DNA of 64,000 nt from Strongylocentrotus purpuratus (Eukaryota > Echinodermata > Echinoidea > Camarodonta > Strongylocentrotidae). Made by a program: the position numbers and the translations under genes. The notes under the pieces are model-generated. The model saw only the letters and a program-made list of their open reading frames with translations, had not been told where the DNA came from and ran no database searches. The stretch covers positions 1,094,501-1,158,500 of the forward strand of contig NW_022145544.1 of NCBI RefSeq assembly GCF_000002235.5. The letters are read 5' to 3'. Positions within the stretch are counted from its first letter, which is position 1; every line of letters begins with the position of its first letter. This document shows positions 34,781 to 48,806 of this stretch, piece by piece.

Positions 34781-36239
34781 GTATGTAGTCATCCCTCCCT
34801 TTTTTAATAAGTCCAATTTTTCATCCATTGGTCTGGATTTTCAGGTATCTCATTCTCGGATCATGATTAAGAACCCTGTATAATGATCGAAGATTTGGCC
34901 TAAATTTGATTGTGTCTGATGAGTGGTATATCATATCAAATAATTAGAGATAAAATTTGCACCTTTTTTAAAAAGAAAATTGGAAACCAGCATTACAAGC
35001 CCATTCCTTTAAAAAAAAAATCCTGTCATATGATGAGTAAAATCTGAAATTTGGATTGCCGCACCAAATGAAGAATCACTGTTGCAGATGCAAAGTAGGG
35101 TCATCCTTTCCATTTTCAACATCAATTAAGATCTTTTTTAATGTAAGTTTAATCTAGCTTTTGGATGTTGATGTTATTATGGGATTCTACTAGCTGATTA
35201 GCAATTGTGTACTCCTTGTTGTTAGTTTGAGAAGATACCACTTGATGTACTTGTGAATTTATGGCATGGAATTTCATCAGTCAGAAAGCTTGAAAGAGAT
35301 ATGAAGAATTTAAAACTACAGGTGTATAACTGTATATGGTATCATATTTATAGCAAGTACCCTCATTATTATTGATGTAATCCATCTGCATGGCATATCA
35401 TTCTGCCAGGTTTTCACTGTTTGTAGTCCAGTTATGTATGGCCCAGTGAGGGTCGTTGTAGTTATCATGGCAGCCCCTATAGGCCAAAACAGCATACCAA
35501 CTCCCCATTCTAAAGCGTTCTGTGTCCCTGGCTCTCTGTTGCTCTATCTCCCTCATTCTTTGTGATCTTTCTGCCTCTGAAAGGAATGAATAGAGCCTCC
35601 TAGAGTAACAAAACAGAATCTGGTATTTGGGCTGCCATTGTTGGTTGTGGTCTTCTCAATGCCTCATTGTTTGATTTAGCTCTGATTGTTACATTGACAC
35701 ATATGTGCTTGATAGTATTTGAGTAAACTGATGATTTTTTTTCCCCCTTTGCTCGTGCTAACAAAGATGTTGTATCATGATATGGCTTCTTTTAAACATA
35801 GTCGTACTAATACTCCTTAAAGCCTGCACTAAACCATGGTCCTGTGACTCCTATCTAGGTATACATGTACATATTTTTCTTACAAATAGTTGCATTGAAG
35901 GTTTTGCCATATAAACATTAGAACTGATGAATTGTAGAGAAATCTTTTGTTTGGTATGACAACATACAGATAAACAAATATTTTACCTTTGAATGTTATT
36001 TGTTTGTTTGATTTTTAGTCCATGATTGTTTCTTTTTACCATGCAATTTCTTATAGCTCAGTTGAAAATGAGTGGATCTACACAAAATGTTGTTAAAGTG
36101 GAAGTATTTTCCCCAAAGGAATATCTGCTTAAGCTCCTAAAACATATCAGAACATTAAGCTGCCCTGGAATGAAAAGATCTTAACAAAACTCATTAAAAA
36201 CCCGCTCATCTATTCTTTTGGCTAGAATCATGATTGAAA

Positions 36240-36620
36240 AGTAACAAGTTGTCACCTCCTTAGCTTCCCCAGTCACGCCTCCCAAATCGCATTTGAGCTT
36301 GCCTACGACTTTGCTGCCGTACATTATAAATGTGTGTGGTTTGGTTTGCACGATGACACATGCTCAGTGACAACGTATGTTCATGATTGGATTGAAGGGA
36401 TAACATTGGCGCCTCCGCTCATCCCATTCATAGAGCCCCGGGATTTGATTACTGGTTATATTGCCCTCACACCTGCACCATGCCTCCACAATGCCTCCAC
36501 ACTGAACCTCACCAGTGTGTGGCACATGCAAAGAGGTCACTGAGCTAGCTCAGCTCACGCGCATGTTTAAACGAACGAATGAACCACCGTCCATGTAGGC
36601 AAGGCAGTCTGTAAAGGTTG
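36240..36620. promoter_or_regulatory. GC-richer intronic island, possible enhancer
   Basis: A repeat-poor stretch in intron 3 with GGCGCC (about 36409), CCCGGGATTTGATTACTGG, and several CACC/GGTCAC boxes. It stands out from the T-rich surroundings. Motif evidence alone is weak. Confidence 0.22.
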
Positions 36621-37739
36621 TGGCATGCATAATGTATCAGGTTTTGAATGTGTATTGTGCTGTTAAAGGTGGCCATGCCACTGTTTTTTCTGCTGATAAG
36701 GTTGGAGATGTCTTGTAGAGAGAGCTATTTTGATTGTGTATTTGTTACCTTTCGAAATAGCAACAGTACTATGAGCCTGAACATAACTCATCGCTATGAT
36801 ATTTTAGATCTTTTCACTTGATTTCCAAATTTTACATGTACACAATTATTTTAATGTTAAAATCACTACATTCAATGAATTTCTGAAAGAATAATGAAGG
36901 ATAGAGTTGAGTTACTGTTACCAGCTTGGAAAGCAAAATAATTGTAATTTCCCCAGGGATGTAAATGTAATCGATAAACCTGTCCTAGTTATAAATATTG
37001 ATTTGGAGAAAAAAAGGAAGTACAGCACAATAAACATACTGTAGCAATGTCAGTAACATGTTCAGAGTAGATATCAGTAAGACAGTTTTCATGCATTTTC
37101 TTGAACAGATTTGGAGCAGTCTGAATGGAAATGGTTTGTTTTCATATCATGCTCTTGAATTATATGTAGCAAGGTTTACATTTTGTAATGTGAAAGGATG
37201 CAGTTTGGGGGAACCTTGCTTGTCCTCTCTTACTTGAATTGTTTACTATCCACAACCTGGTACACTACATTCCTGCAAGGACACTCATGATAAATGACCC
37301 TCTCTCTACCTCTATCCCAAAATGAACAGCTTATCTGCAACATAAAAGTAAAACATACAAAGGCGACCCCTTTATTACTGGGGGATTTAGGCTTGAATAG
37401 GCAAGTGGATAATGGGCGTTTGAATGGGGGTGGGGTGCATATAAAGGCGCTCTTTACCCAACAACATGAATTCTGTCTCCATTTTGGTATTTGAGGAGTC
37501 ATTACATTCATGGCCTCAATGGTGAATAGTACACCCTTCTTTTCTTCTGATCCTCAACTTTGAAGAAAGGCAAAGAATAGGTTCCAGAAGACTAAAGATT
37601 GGCCAGGAATTAGGGCCAACTTTCTGGAGTAGCTGTGCATTTCGGATCTTTCTTTTCTCCCTTTATATATTTCCCCCAGCTTACAATACATTGTGAGTTT
37701 CTGCAATAGCATTGAAAAGGAGGCAGTGTGTGGCTCATT

Positions 37740-37960
37740 GAGCTTCGACAATGGCGCATCTTTTTTCCATAATGGCCTGATCTGACTGTGCTCCGCTGTG
37801 GAGCCTCTTTTGATGTCACGGAGGCTAGCCCTCTTTTGGAAGTCAAAACTCCCCTGGTGCCCAAACTAATGAGGCTGTTATTATGCGGAGGATAATGCAT
37901 TGATTGAGGAGAGCTGGCGTCCAGCAGGGTCTAGTGGACAACAGATGAGACTCGCATCGT
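37740..37960. promoter_or_regulatory. Candidate intronic enhancer
   Basis: A GC-richer, repeat-free island inside intron 3. Visible motifs are CCTCTTTTGATGTCA (Tcf-like CTTTTGAT), GTCTAG (37929-37934, Smad half-site), GGATAATGCATTGATTG (homeodomain/Otx-like) and CCATAATGG. The call rests only on composition and motif clustering. Confidence 0.3.
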
Positions 37961-38426
37961 GGAGGGGGAAATGGCAAGAGAGAGAGAGAGGGAAGGGAAG
38001 AAGGGATAATGACAAGGATAGATTATAGAAAGATGGGTAAAAACTCAAAAGACCTACATTTTGTACATGTAGATGCTTGAACAAAATGAACTTCAGATTT
38101 TCATTTGCAAGAATTGCATTTACTGTTTTTCTCTGTTAGGGCTTGCGAGACTACAGTTGTTGGATTCAAGGTAAAAGATACCCCTCACTGAAATGCAGTA
38201 AAATGATAATCATATTCGGAGAGAAAGTACCATGCGATGTACTACGTCTTGGTGTTGTCCTGGTTTCCCCCGAATGCTGATTAGATTATGCCTAACATGC
38301 AAATGCACGCTCAGTTGGGTGAAGCTCGTTCACTTCAATTCATCTACTATAGATGCAGGGAGGAAAAACGGAGGTAGTAGAGCTGGCGTAGTATGCAATG
38401 TTTATGACCTGGCGACTGGCGAGGAC

Positions 38427-38472
38427 AGAGAGAGAGAGAGAGAGAGAGAGAGAAGGAGAGAGAGAGAGAGAG
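38427..38472. repeat. GA microsatellite in intron 3
   Basis: (GA)n with one AAGG interruption. Confidence 0.95.
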
Positions 38473-41400
38473 CAGAAGATGGTGGAGATTGATTTCTGAT
38501 GAATTTGCCGAGGGAAAGTGAAGGCATCTTCGTTGTAAGCTCTCTGAAGCCGATCTTGTAGTTGCAATGTCGTTTCTCATTACAGTGTACCGAGATCAAT
38601 ACGTTGCCCAGGTCATATTGTGCCAGTGCTACGGCTAGCGTAATAAGTGTATGTTTATTAATGAAGTCCTCCTACATCTATTTGTACACAGTGCATCAAG
38701 AAATATGAAGAATATAATTCAGTTATTCATCAGCTTGACAAAACTACATCAAACATGTAAGTCTAACAAAAGTCTAACAAGATGATGACATTAAAAAATT
38801 GGTGTAGATTGTACTCTAGAAGGAAGTGGGCTTACTTACAGAAGCTGCTTTTGTACAGATCTGGCCAGGTCTGCATGTATTTTGCCTGATATTTTGTGTT
38901 TGTGGCCTTTTAAATTTCCATGCACAAGGTTTTTCCATTCACCCAAAAATGTCAATTTTGAGTATGCGTAAAATTGCAAGAAGAAGTAAGTGGTAAAGCA
39001 TGCTCGTGGATCAGTTTTGCGAGAGATGTGGGTAATTATAGCTTTGATGAGTTTTACATAATGTTGGTGCTTCTGCTCGGGGATTTAAGCCATCATTTTC
39101 AATAATGGTTGACTTGTAAAACAATCACAAAATTTATCATTGTTCAGAGTGATCTGCTCAAACTTTTATTCTTTTACTCTCAGTAAACCATTAACTGAAG
39201 CTAAACCAATATTTTATAGGAAAGCCGTTTCCCTGGCATTTTAACATGAAAGGAAAATATGGTAGGCCTACATATATATGTACAACTTGTACGTGCTGTT
39301 TACACATCAGTACAATGTAGATACAATGGTTCATGGTATCTGTGAACATATGCACATGTACCTGAGGCCTATAGCCCAACATGCTGGTCAGCTACATGTA
39401 ATCGCTGTTACGATCTAGCAGAAACACCCCCCCCCCCCCCCATCTATCTGTACAGCAACTCTAGAGTGTGGCATTATACATCCGGACTTATACTTGACAT
39501 GCTAACTCTTAATACTCCCTGCACTCTGAAGGCCCAACTCAGATCGACAAATATTTACAGAAGGGATATGCCCAAACTCAAGACATACTTGTGCTGAAGG
39601 CCCTGTACAGCGGGATAGGGCTGCCTGACAGTATCAAGGGGCATAAAATACATAACCCAAGATTTGGCTCTCTTTACAAATTTATTTTCCCCATTTTTAC
39701 CCCTTCCACCCTTCATCTTTGTAGATGTAGGCTTTGATTAATGAGGCAACGGCTAGCTGTAGTTTCTGCCCTTCTGAAAAATAAAACTGGAGAAGTTGAA
39801 TGAAAGTTTGTGCCAGCTTTTTTTGTATGCCAGTATGTCTTTATACTGCTGGCATGCGCTGAAAATTACACGAGCATAGAATTTGGAACCATTTATTTTG
39901 AGGCCAAAAGTAATGTTTGCTATTACTGTGACATTATTTGACTTAAATTTGTTCAAAGTTGAAATTATAACCTCTTTACTCATTCCAATTTCATAGAATT
40001 CTTACGGTACTCTGGGCAGCCTCAATTTGATTTCTCATGCTTTTTTTTTCTCCTTCAAACTAGGGACAGTGCTTCCAGTAGCTGTTATATGCACTTGTCC
40101 CGTACTTGAACTCTGGACCGTGATAATTGTTTGATTTGTGTGTTTTTTTGTCATCAAAAAGAACTGACTGAGAACAAGAGAGGAAAAATGGCCCACAACT
40201 GAACTTGTGGTTCACACTTTAAAAATACAAGCACTTGCTTCATGAAGCTGTGTACGTGTATATTGTGTTCATTGCATTATACACCAATGTACTGGCAATT
40301 ATGATATTATTTGTCTCTAATTGAGCATATTGATTAATAATACTGCTAATGACAAAAATGAAAAGGGGGAGAGAGAAAGCAGGGTGTTTTGGAAGGTGTT
40401 GAAGGCCTTGTTTGTACGGGGCTTTCAGTGGGTGGTTCCCAAGTTGTTTTGCAGTGTGGAGTTATTTTTAATTTCGGAAAGAGAGTGTGTAATCACAGAA
40501 ACACATGTTAATGTATCCATATTGATCTCCAGTGCTCTGGATTGGTTTGCAAAGAGCATCTCATTGCTGTTATTGACGGTATGAACGCAAGCATACAAAT
40601 GTATAAGCTGTGATATTACGTTTCTGCACGCTACATAAATCTCAGTGTATAGTGCCTGTATTGGTTGTACATGAACATCTATAGAGAGAATGACAAGATG
40701 AATTCTGCCAATCGTAAGAGGCAGTAGGCAATATGAGTGTGTATGAGACCAGCTTGTCACATTCTTAGCTGAACAAATCTTCAACATCAATTACAAAAAT
40801 ATACTTGTGCACTCAAGATTTCTAGAAATTTGTTGGTGGTACATTTTCCACTGTCAGCATATTCTAGCATGATAATCAATGGGAACATTTGGAAAGATAC
40901 TTCATATGTTTACCATCCTGCAGTTTATATACAAGGAGACTCGGGTTTTGCAATGACACTTACATGTAGGTTTCGCAATGACTAGTCTGGGGCAAGTACG
41001 GTATCAAAATGGCGGTTAATGCTATATGAGCCTGAATCATCCCATTTTTAACTATTGCATTAATCTTACTTCCTGTCCTGGCAATGTATATCTAGGCCAA
41101 AAAAAAAGAAGTTTCAACTTTCATGTAGACTCTGGCTAGAGTAGAGATGATCATGTCGTGCGATCTTCAGAATCTTCTCTTTGCAAAACATATTTGAATT
41201 GATTAATCTTTCAAGTTTAAATGCTGACATAAACAGGATGATGATCTATATTTAAATGTTACAAAATACTCCTATTTTTCAGTATGCCGTCTGTGAAACA
41301 ACAACCTTTACAGAAAATACCCCTAATTTTGTTATTAACCTTCAGCGGGAGATAATGTATGTATGTTTGTTTGTTACCCACATGTAGGTCTAATGACAAT

Positions 41401-42119
41401 CTCACAAGTTTGCACCAAACTTTTGTCATTCCGAAGGGGTCAATGTTTTTTCATGTTTGCGCATGTACATGTATGCCCTTGCAGCCCCTTGGCTTGGGTG
41501 ATATAATGATTATGTCATCAGATGGGTGTCCCTCATACCTATCGGAGAACCCTGAGAATGCACTACTGTTTCGTTGATCATCTTCTTTTCCTGAGAATAC
41601 CTGTACCTTTCCTGGAGTAAATACATCCGCACTTCTGGGGGACCACCTTCAGGTCGACTTGGCATCATCGAATATGACAAGGGTTTATTTCATGATGTTA
41701 GTGGTAGTACAGAGCAAGCAGTATTCCAAGTATTTGACCCAGCAGTCAAGTACATGCTAGCCATCTCTGTGTGATCCCTCGTCTTGTAACGGGATGGAAT
41801 AAATATTTAGAATTATAGAGATGAACTTTTCCCATGGACATACTTTTAAGTGCAGTAAATTTAATTTCGATATCCAGTATTTCTATCGTCCTTGGCTTTC
41901 ATGGTCACTTTCCATCAATCACCATGATATGGTGTTGGCAAGATCCATATTTCTCATTCTCCAGTTTCTAAGAAAGTTATTACTAATACTTGCAGGTAAT
42001 ACACTGCCAAGGTGCCACTGATGTGAAGAAGATTGTATGCCTGTTGATCTATCTCTTTTGATTGATAAGCAATTATGCATATTCACTTTGTGTTATCTTT
42101 AAGAAATGACAGGTTATAT

Positions 42120-42350
42120 TTCTAACCTTGTTCCTCTCCTCCGCTTCACTTGGCGCCCCTTTCCATGACATCTCCCGACCCTGCCTCCCTTCCAAGTTCC
42201 CACCGAGCTGAGCTCGCCCAAATTGAAATCGTTGCATGCTGCATGCCATGCCTTCAAAACGAGCTCTCCACTTGCAAGAGCGTGCTTTGAATTAGACCAG
42301 TCTTCAAGGCTCCCCGTTGTTGATTTTATTTTCCCAGCCAAATTTAGCCT
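42120..42350. promoter_or_regulatory. Candidate intronic enhancer with GC-type and palindromic Smad sites
   Basis: TGGCGCC at 42151-42157 is the GC-type Smad1/5 core, and AGACCAGTCT at 42294-42303 is an inverted pair of Smad half-sites (AGAC, two bases, GTCT). The patch is GC-richer than the intron around it and lacks simple repeats. A second BMP-input element for smad6 is possible. Spacing between the two sites is about 140 bp, so they are not a classical compound element. Confidence 0.3.
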
Positions 42351-44546
42351 AATAAGAAATATCTACCCCTCCCCTCCGTTTTCATATAGCTTTGTAGACT
42401 GCTTGTACGTGTACATGGCTACATGCACAAGATGGAAGCAGTGTAACATGTGTAATGTTTGTGGAAGATTAGGTATGTGCGTACGCATTTAACATCTATT
42501 TGTCTAGTGAACATAGCTAATGTCTTTTTACAAGGATGCTACAGCATACAGTAGAGGTTGGATAAACACAGGTTCTGGAGTAGGAGAAGGGATTGCCCTG
42601 TGAATTATCTGGTGACAGCCTCTCATTCATATAAAACCTCCCCCTTATGTCCCCCTCCCCCTGCCCCTTCCCTCATCAAAATAAAATAAGGGTACCCGTA
42701 AGGCTGTATGTAGACTGTCTAATGATTGTGAGGTCTTGATTAAACAACTTCATTATAAAAAATAGACTACATTTTTTTTGTCTGTAAAAATCTGAATCAT
42801 GCAGGGCTTTGCATCTTAAATATTTTGTCAGTGTAATTACTGAAATTCAATGTTGACAGTTTCCTAGTGTAGGTTAATCACATTTTGTGCTTTACCAACT
42901 TGTGCAAAATATTTGTATGTGGACATGATAAAGAAATGAAATCTCTCTTTTCGCAACAAGGGAAAGATGAATCTTTAAAGAGGCCCTCACCAAGAGACTG
43001 AGTGTCTACCTCCCTAATAGGCTGGGTTAGCAGGCTGGCTGTGGTTTGCCTACAATTAACACGCCAATAGGTCTAGCTGGGAAGCAGTCAAATTGAATGT
43101 TTCCTTCCCTTACCGAATCTCTTTCTCCTCCAATCATTCACAGGCTGTTCTTGCAAGCATGCTTTACTTACGATAGTTTCTTGATTTTTGACATTTGTTT
43201 CGTATTTTGCATTGGGTTCCTAGATCTCTTCCTTAGTTTTTAAAGAGGTTTTTGACCAGTGTATGACTTGCATATTTTGCCACTATCTTGATCATGAACG
43301 CTTGTAAAGTTCTGTATACCTTGCGCTTGTCATTAGCATGGGTTACATAATATAGACAAGATTGTGTTCAAGTCTCAAGATTGTGTGTAGGCTTATATGT
43401 ACACATTCACTCATGCAGGTTCTATTGCAATCAGGAGAAATGCAACCCTCATCCTTTTCAATTCACATTTTCATGTTGTCACTAAAAGTAAAGAGTCCAG
43501 ACTGAACACAAAGTAAACTGTGCGCTACAGTGTATGCATAGTCTGCCCAAACACCCCCCCCCCCCTCCTTTCACCCCTCTCTTGATCCCAAGAAGCCATT
43601 AGAAGGTAACCCATGGGTCAGAATAGGTTTCAGTCTAATCCTCTGCTTGCATAACCCTGTGTTTGTCCATCAAACACACAGTTTGTGTGGAGCCTATGGA
43701 GTCGGGGCGAGGGGAGAGAATGAGCTGGTGAACCAGAGAGGAAAAGAAGCAGAAAAACCAACTCTCAGAGCCTTCAGAGGGCAAATAGACGAAGCCTCTT
43801 TAGAGAGCTTGAAACTAGATCTCTTTGTGATTGAGAAGAACGGCATAAGAAATAAGTTCTGGAGTTGGTATTAGAATTCTGTAGGAATGATATAAAGGGG
43901 ATTGCTGGATGAAGAATGTAGTTAGATGGGCAAGGGAAAGGAGAAATACTGCTTGTTCATTTTGATTGGCAAGATTCAATCATGATTCAGATTTAATTGA
44001 CCAAACATTGAAGAGATATTAAGTTAAACCAACCATTATTAATGAGTCTTTTTCAAAATTTCTAACATGAACTTTTGAATTGTTATGACACACATTGCCA
44101 ACTAGTTTTGGAAAGTACATGTACATGTATAAGTTTACATCTTCGCTCTTCAAAGTGAAGTGTGAAAAGCATTTCACACTTCTGGCAATTTATAATTCAG
44201 GGTCTTACTCTTTTATAGCTTCCAAATTATATGTATTTTGTGTTTTGCTAAACCCTGCTTCCCATTCGGAGGCCAAAACCATAATGAGATGGAAAGCATG
44301 CCTCAGTATCAAGGAAGGTCACTCCTTTGCAATCTCAGAAAAATCTGGGGTCATCAATTATGCCCTTTGACCCCAGTTGACCCCAGCCCACATACTCCAG
44401 TATACCCTGGGTATTAGGGTGGCAGGGTAACTCAAGCTAGAATCAGAAATGGATATTCTCTCTGGGGCATTCCAACTTGCTTCTCTTCATCTGACTGCAG
44501 TCCTATTCCCTTCTCTTTCTCTCTCTGTGTCTCTCGGTCTCTCTCT

Positions 44547-44602
44547 CCCTTTCTTCCTCTCCCTTTCTTCCTCTCCCTTTCTTCTTCTCCCTTTCATCCT
44601 CT
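44547..44602. repeat. 14-bp minisatellite inside a polypyrimidine tract, four copies
   Basis: CCCTTTCTTCCTCT repeated from 44547, 44561, 44575 and 44589 with minor changes, inside a CT-rich tract of about 44507-44690. Confidence 0.8.
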
Positions 44603-46407
44603 CTTTCTTTCTCTCTCTCTTTCTTTCCCTCTTCTCTTCTCTTATTCCTGTATCATTCCCTCTCTCTCTTTCACCGTTCTCCCAAGCTCACCAACCTCTT
44701 ACTCCCCTCCACAGAGTGGGCTATATAATGCATACACACATGTATTGCAGTTGTACATGTACAGAACAGGGGAGAAAAAAAATGCAGCCAATGGCTTGAG
44801 AAATGGCAGGCCCATAATGGAGAATAATAAACTGGCAGGATTCGTTGAAATTGATACAGAACTCATAGGGATTTGCAGAGGGAGTATTTGGAAATTGGAG
44901 GAGGGTTGTGAAAAGATGGATGGTTTAGCAAGCGGCTGAGCAGCGGAGGTTGGCTGCAGTTTTCCAATTTGGGTGTAGCCTAGGCCTAGGCTGTATGTTT
45001 ATGCTTGAGTATATGACTGGGTGTACCATGTAGTGTACATGTAATGTACAAGTTGTATACCTTCATTTCAGTACAAGTGTACAACTCTTTGGATTTACTT
45101 CCATAATGTGCATGTGCATGTACCAGCTGTAACATTTGAAATTTGTGTCTGCATAGTGGTTTTGTCAGCAGGCCTACATGTATAATGTATGTTCTTTTAC
45201 ATATTTATAGGTAATTAGGTACATGTATATAAGGGCTTCTTTTAAAGTGGTTCGTGATAAGGCCTTAGTTCGTGACGATAGCTTCTGTGCCCATGTCGGC
45301 GACAGTCGGTTTCGACTTGCAAATTATTCATGATCCTAACTACATGTAGTTTGTACTTTGAATTAATCCAATTTCATATACTAAGTGCTTATTTTTGTTG
45401 TAATGTAGGCCTACAAGAACAGTAAAATGTGTCATATTCAAAAGTTGATGGATAATTCTTATATTCTACCTCTCCGATAGAATTCCACGCAATCTGCATT
45501 GGAGGAATTTCTTTGCTTGTAGCGACAATTTGAGCTTGGTATTTGTCTCTGACATGAATGTTTACTGTGTACATTGTAGTCTTGGATCAGTCAACATGGT
45601 TAAGTAGGTCAGTGATAAGAGCACTTATCAATGCCAGCCTGGCAGGCTCCAGGAGACCCAGAGCTAATAATGTATCCCCGCTAATGACAAAGTTGGCGAT
45701 AAATCTTTTATAATCCTATCTTGGCTTATGCTGATGCAATGAAGGAGATATCACATGACTTGGGATTAATCACATGTTTTTTGTTGCTCATGCATTGTAT
45801 ATGGCTTCTTGTTTCAATTTTTCTCTTCCCAAGTTTGCTTTCAATTCAAAAGAATGTATCACTTTTTATCCCTGGTTTGTGTTGAAAAATCTCCATGGAT
45901 GCCTTGTTGTGTTTTTATGCTTCTCGTTCATAAAGGAATTTGTATTGTTTGCAACATTTGCGAGCTGAGTGGAAGGCAGAAATAATTGTAAACTTTCTGG
46001 TGCACGATACTTTCTAAGTTACTTTTCTCCTCTTTTGGCTTATAAATAGGCATCTCAAACCTGTTCCTTCTTTCAGTCCAATCCAAAGTGTAATTGGACA
46101 CAAGAAGCGCACTCAGAGGCGAAGGTTGTCATGTTTATGACATCTTAAGCATGACATCAGTGTGCAAATGCTGTTATTCTTTTCCTGTCCAACTCCGAAA
46201 TGATGAATGGGCTCAGGTGATGTTTATATGGACCCAAAGAAGTGCCTTGGCAGTTGGCTCAAAGTTCTTTATGACATACCTCATGCAATGGGGGAGTGGG
46301 ATCGAGGAAAAAGAGAAGAGAGCGTATAAAAGAAGAAAGGAGAGAAGAGAATGGAAGGAATACTCCAATCCTTGCTAGGGCATTGCTCTCCCCCACTGCT
46401 CTCCCCT

Positions 46408-46440
46408 TCTCTCTCTCTCTCTCTCTCTCTCCCTCTCCTT
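46408..46440. repeat. CT microsatellite in intron 3
   Basis: (CT)n with a CCC interruption. Confidence 0.93.
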
Positions 46441-47052
46441 CAAATGGATGTGACAAAATAAATTCATGCATTTTTGTTGAGTTCGGAGACATTGTGTTGA
46501 CCTTTAGCTGCGCTTGCAGCAATGGTTAAAGAACGAACCATTCAGCCTGGCCGATACGCCTTGGCGTCGCCGTAGCGCCATGGGCTTGTTTGTTACCGAG
46601 TCTCTTACAATAATTTTTTCCCTGGCGTGCTCTCTCTCTTTCATTCGCTATTTCTTGCTCTTTTTCCCTTTCATCAGAAGGCCCCTCGCATGCATGCATT
46701 CAGACTGCATATTACTAAGGTTTCTTTGCTTGGAGTCGGTCATGTGTTAAAAATTTGCTACAACGGCCCACTTTGAACTTCCGCTCTCCATTCAATTCTT
46801 TTGTCCCGTTCTTTTATTCTCATTTTTTTCTTTCATCCATTTCTTTCAATTTTTTCTTTCTTTTCTTTCCTTTTTTTTCTGTGGCTGCTGTGTTTTGTTC
46901 GCCTCTGATGGAGAAAAAAAATCCTGATAGAATTTGGGATAAAACATTGAATCATGCAAGAGTAACTTTGGCAGTGCACTGACTTCTTTGAGAAGTGTGC
47001 TCTGCAGGAATGCATGGATTTACTCTCTTCATACCATTCTTAGCTGACTAAG

Positions 47053-47086
47053 CCCCCCCCCCCCCTCCCATCCTCTCTCTCTCTTC

Positions 47087-47119
<33 letters not shown>

Positions 47120-47148
47120 TCCCTCTTTATCAATTCATCTTCTATTTC

Positions 47149-47204
<56 letters not shown>

Positions 47205-47205
47205 C
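47053..47205. repeat. C13 run followed by about 140 bp of CT/CTTT tract
   Basis: C homopolymer 47053-47065, then CT blocks separated by a short unique piece (about 47125-47150), ending in CTTT units. Confidence 0.93.
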
Positions 47206-48299
47206 ATCTTTTCCCCTTTATTGATGATATGTTCATTTGTCCATAATAAAGGCAAATGTAAAAGACTGTAAATACAAAATATTCCATGAACATCTATTTT
47301 CCCTGGCTTTCCTCTCTTTATTGGCATCAAAGTGAATATTCACAATGCACACAAGACATGATGAAAAATTATCTGGCAACACTAACAGATATATACAGTA
47401 TCGGGTTGAAATGAATAAAAGATTGTATGGTGCTAGAGTGCACTTTGATAAGAGTTGAACGGTTACAATGGGACGGAGAATACAAGAGCAGAATTGAATG
47501 AAACAAATATTGAATGGGATGATACGGCTGAGGTATTCTGACGAATGCAGGAGAGCGACAAATGTAAGGCTGGAGGACGATAAAACCTGATCTTAGTTCC
47601 GCCACTCTGTGGTTATAAATCATTAAAGAATAAATTCATCCATTGAGAGTGAAGATTTCTAAGTGCAAATATGCTTCCATAGGCTACGTAATTGCGACCT
47701 AACTTCCAAGGTAACACGGTGCAATTACCAAAAAAGCACAATCACTATATGTACCTGTACAAGTACATGTAGTTGTATGCATAAATTCTACTTTATAAAA
47801 TTGTATAGTACACAATTGCCTTTTTTTAATGAATAGTTTTGAGGAAATCCTGTATGCCTATAATTATTGTTTTGTATTGATAATGAACTCTCATAACTTG
47901 TACATTTACATTAATGTAGGGTTGGCAATAAAAAAAAACCTTACTAGGCTGTACAATGAAATTCATAATGAGTATGCCATGGAGTGCCTTCGGGTCACAG
48001 GTTTTGTGTAAAAACTAAAAAGTCAGTGTTTTCATTTTTCCAGCAAAATGCAGCTGAAATTGTAATTCCAATTTGAGATGAAGGAAACCCATTACCGGTA
48101 TATAAAATTCACAGATATAATTATCTTTGTGGTTTTAATGAATATAAGATAAATGCTGGTTTGTTGTCCTACTACACCGTCCCTCTTCAAGAAAATACAT
48201 GTCAGCTTTGTCCAAAGCATAGCTAGCTATACATGTAGCTCTCCTGTGTGTATATTTACATGTATAGTGTGTGCCTCGGCATCTACACATGTTTTCCTC

Positions 48300-48412
48300 A
48301 TCCACCTCCCTCTATCCCTCTCTCTTTCTCTCTCTTTTTGTCACTCTCCCTCTCCGTCTCCATCTCTCTCTCTCTCTTCACCTCCCCTCTCTGGCTCCCT
48401 CCCTCTCCATAA
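48300..48412. repeat. CT-rich polypyrimidine tract
   Basis: Interrupted CT repeats. The long Leu/Ser-rich open frames here are artefacts. Confidence 0.9.
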
Positions 48413-48710
48413 TTTTTAGCTATCCACCCTATCCATCCATTTTGCCTTTTCTCCGCCATGCGAGTGCACAAGATTGCATGTATAATATATTCCCCCCACG
48501 TCGAAATCTAATTCAGACCTGCATGTCGCAAATGATTGTGCACGGAGCTGCTATTTTATTTTGGCGAGCTGTGTGGGGCCAGGGCAGAAATGGCTGTCGC
48601 ATTTTTCCCCTTTTTTTTTTTCTGTATGTTTTTGTAACAATCTTGGAGGAGACTTGGTGCTTTTTTCATTTGGAGATGCTCCAGGGCAGGTTTCTCTCAT
48701 TGCCACAGCA

Positions 48711-48806
48711 GAGAGAGAGATAGATAGAGGGGGAGAGAGAGAGAGAAAGAGGGAGAGGGAAAGAGAGAAGGAAAGAAAGAGATGCAGAGAGAGAGAGAGA
48801 GAAGGG
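48711..48806. repeat. GA-rich polypurine tract
   Basis: Interrupted GA repeats, opposite in strand to the CT tract 300 bp to the left, so the two could pair as an imperfect inverted repeat. Confidence 0.9.

Larger units (their letters stand above)
34781..44500 (+). other. smad6 intron 3, first part
   Basis: No exon was supported here. The stretch is AT-rich with GC-richer, repeat-poor islands at about 35.4-35.65, 36.24-36.62, 37.74-37.96 and 42.12-42.35 kb that may be enhancers. Repeats present are a GA tract (38427-38472), C15 (39427-39441) and C12 (43554-43565). TACATGTA palindromes recur from 35.86 kb onward. The open frame at 43647-43874 is purine-rich and has no recognisable domain. Confidence 0.6.

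Noticed and set aside
43647-43874. 75-codon open frame with a protein-like look (RAFRGQIDEASLESLKLDLF).
   Set aside because: Purine-rich composition explains the open frame. No domain or convincing splice sites in the smad6 phase.
45598-45660. tRNA-like A-box region (TAGGTCAGTGATAAGAGCAC).
   Set aside because: No B-box (GGTTCRANNCC) or cloverleaf follows. At best a decayed tRNA-derived repeat.
48271-48723. 150-codon open frame.
   Set aside because: Its first third is Leu/Ser-rich translation of a CT tract, there is no domain, and the opposite strand and other frames are open too because of the repeat.
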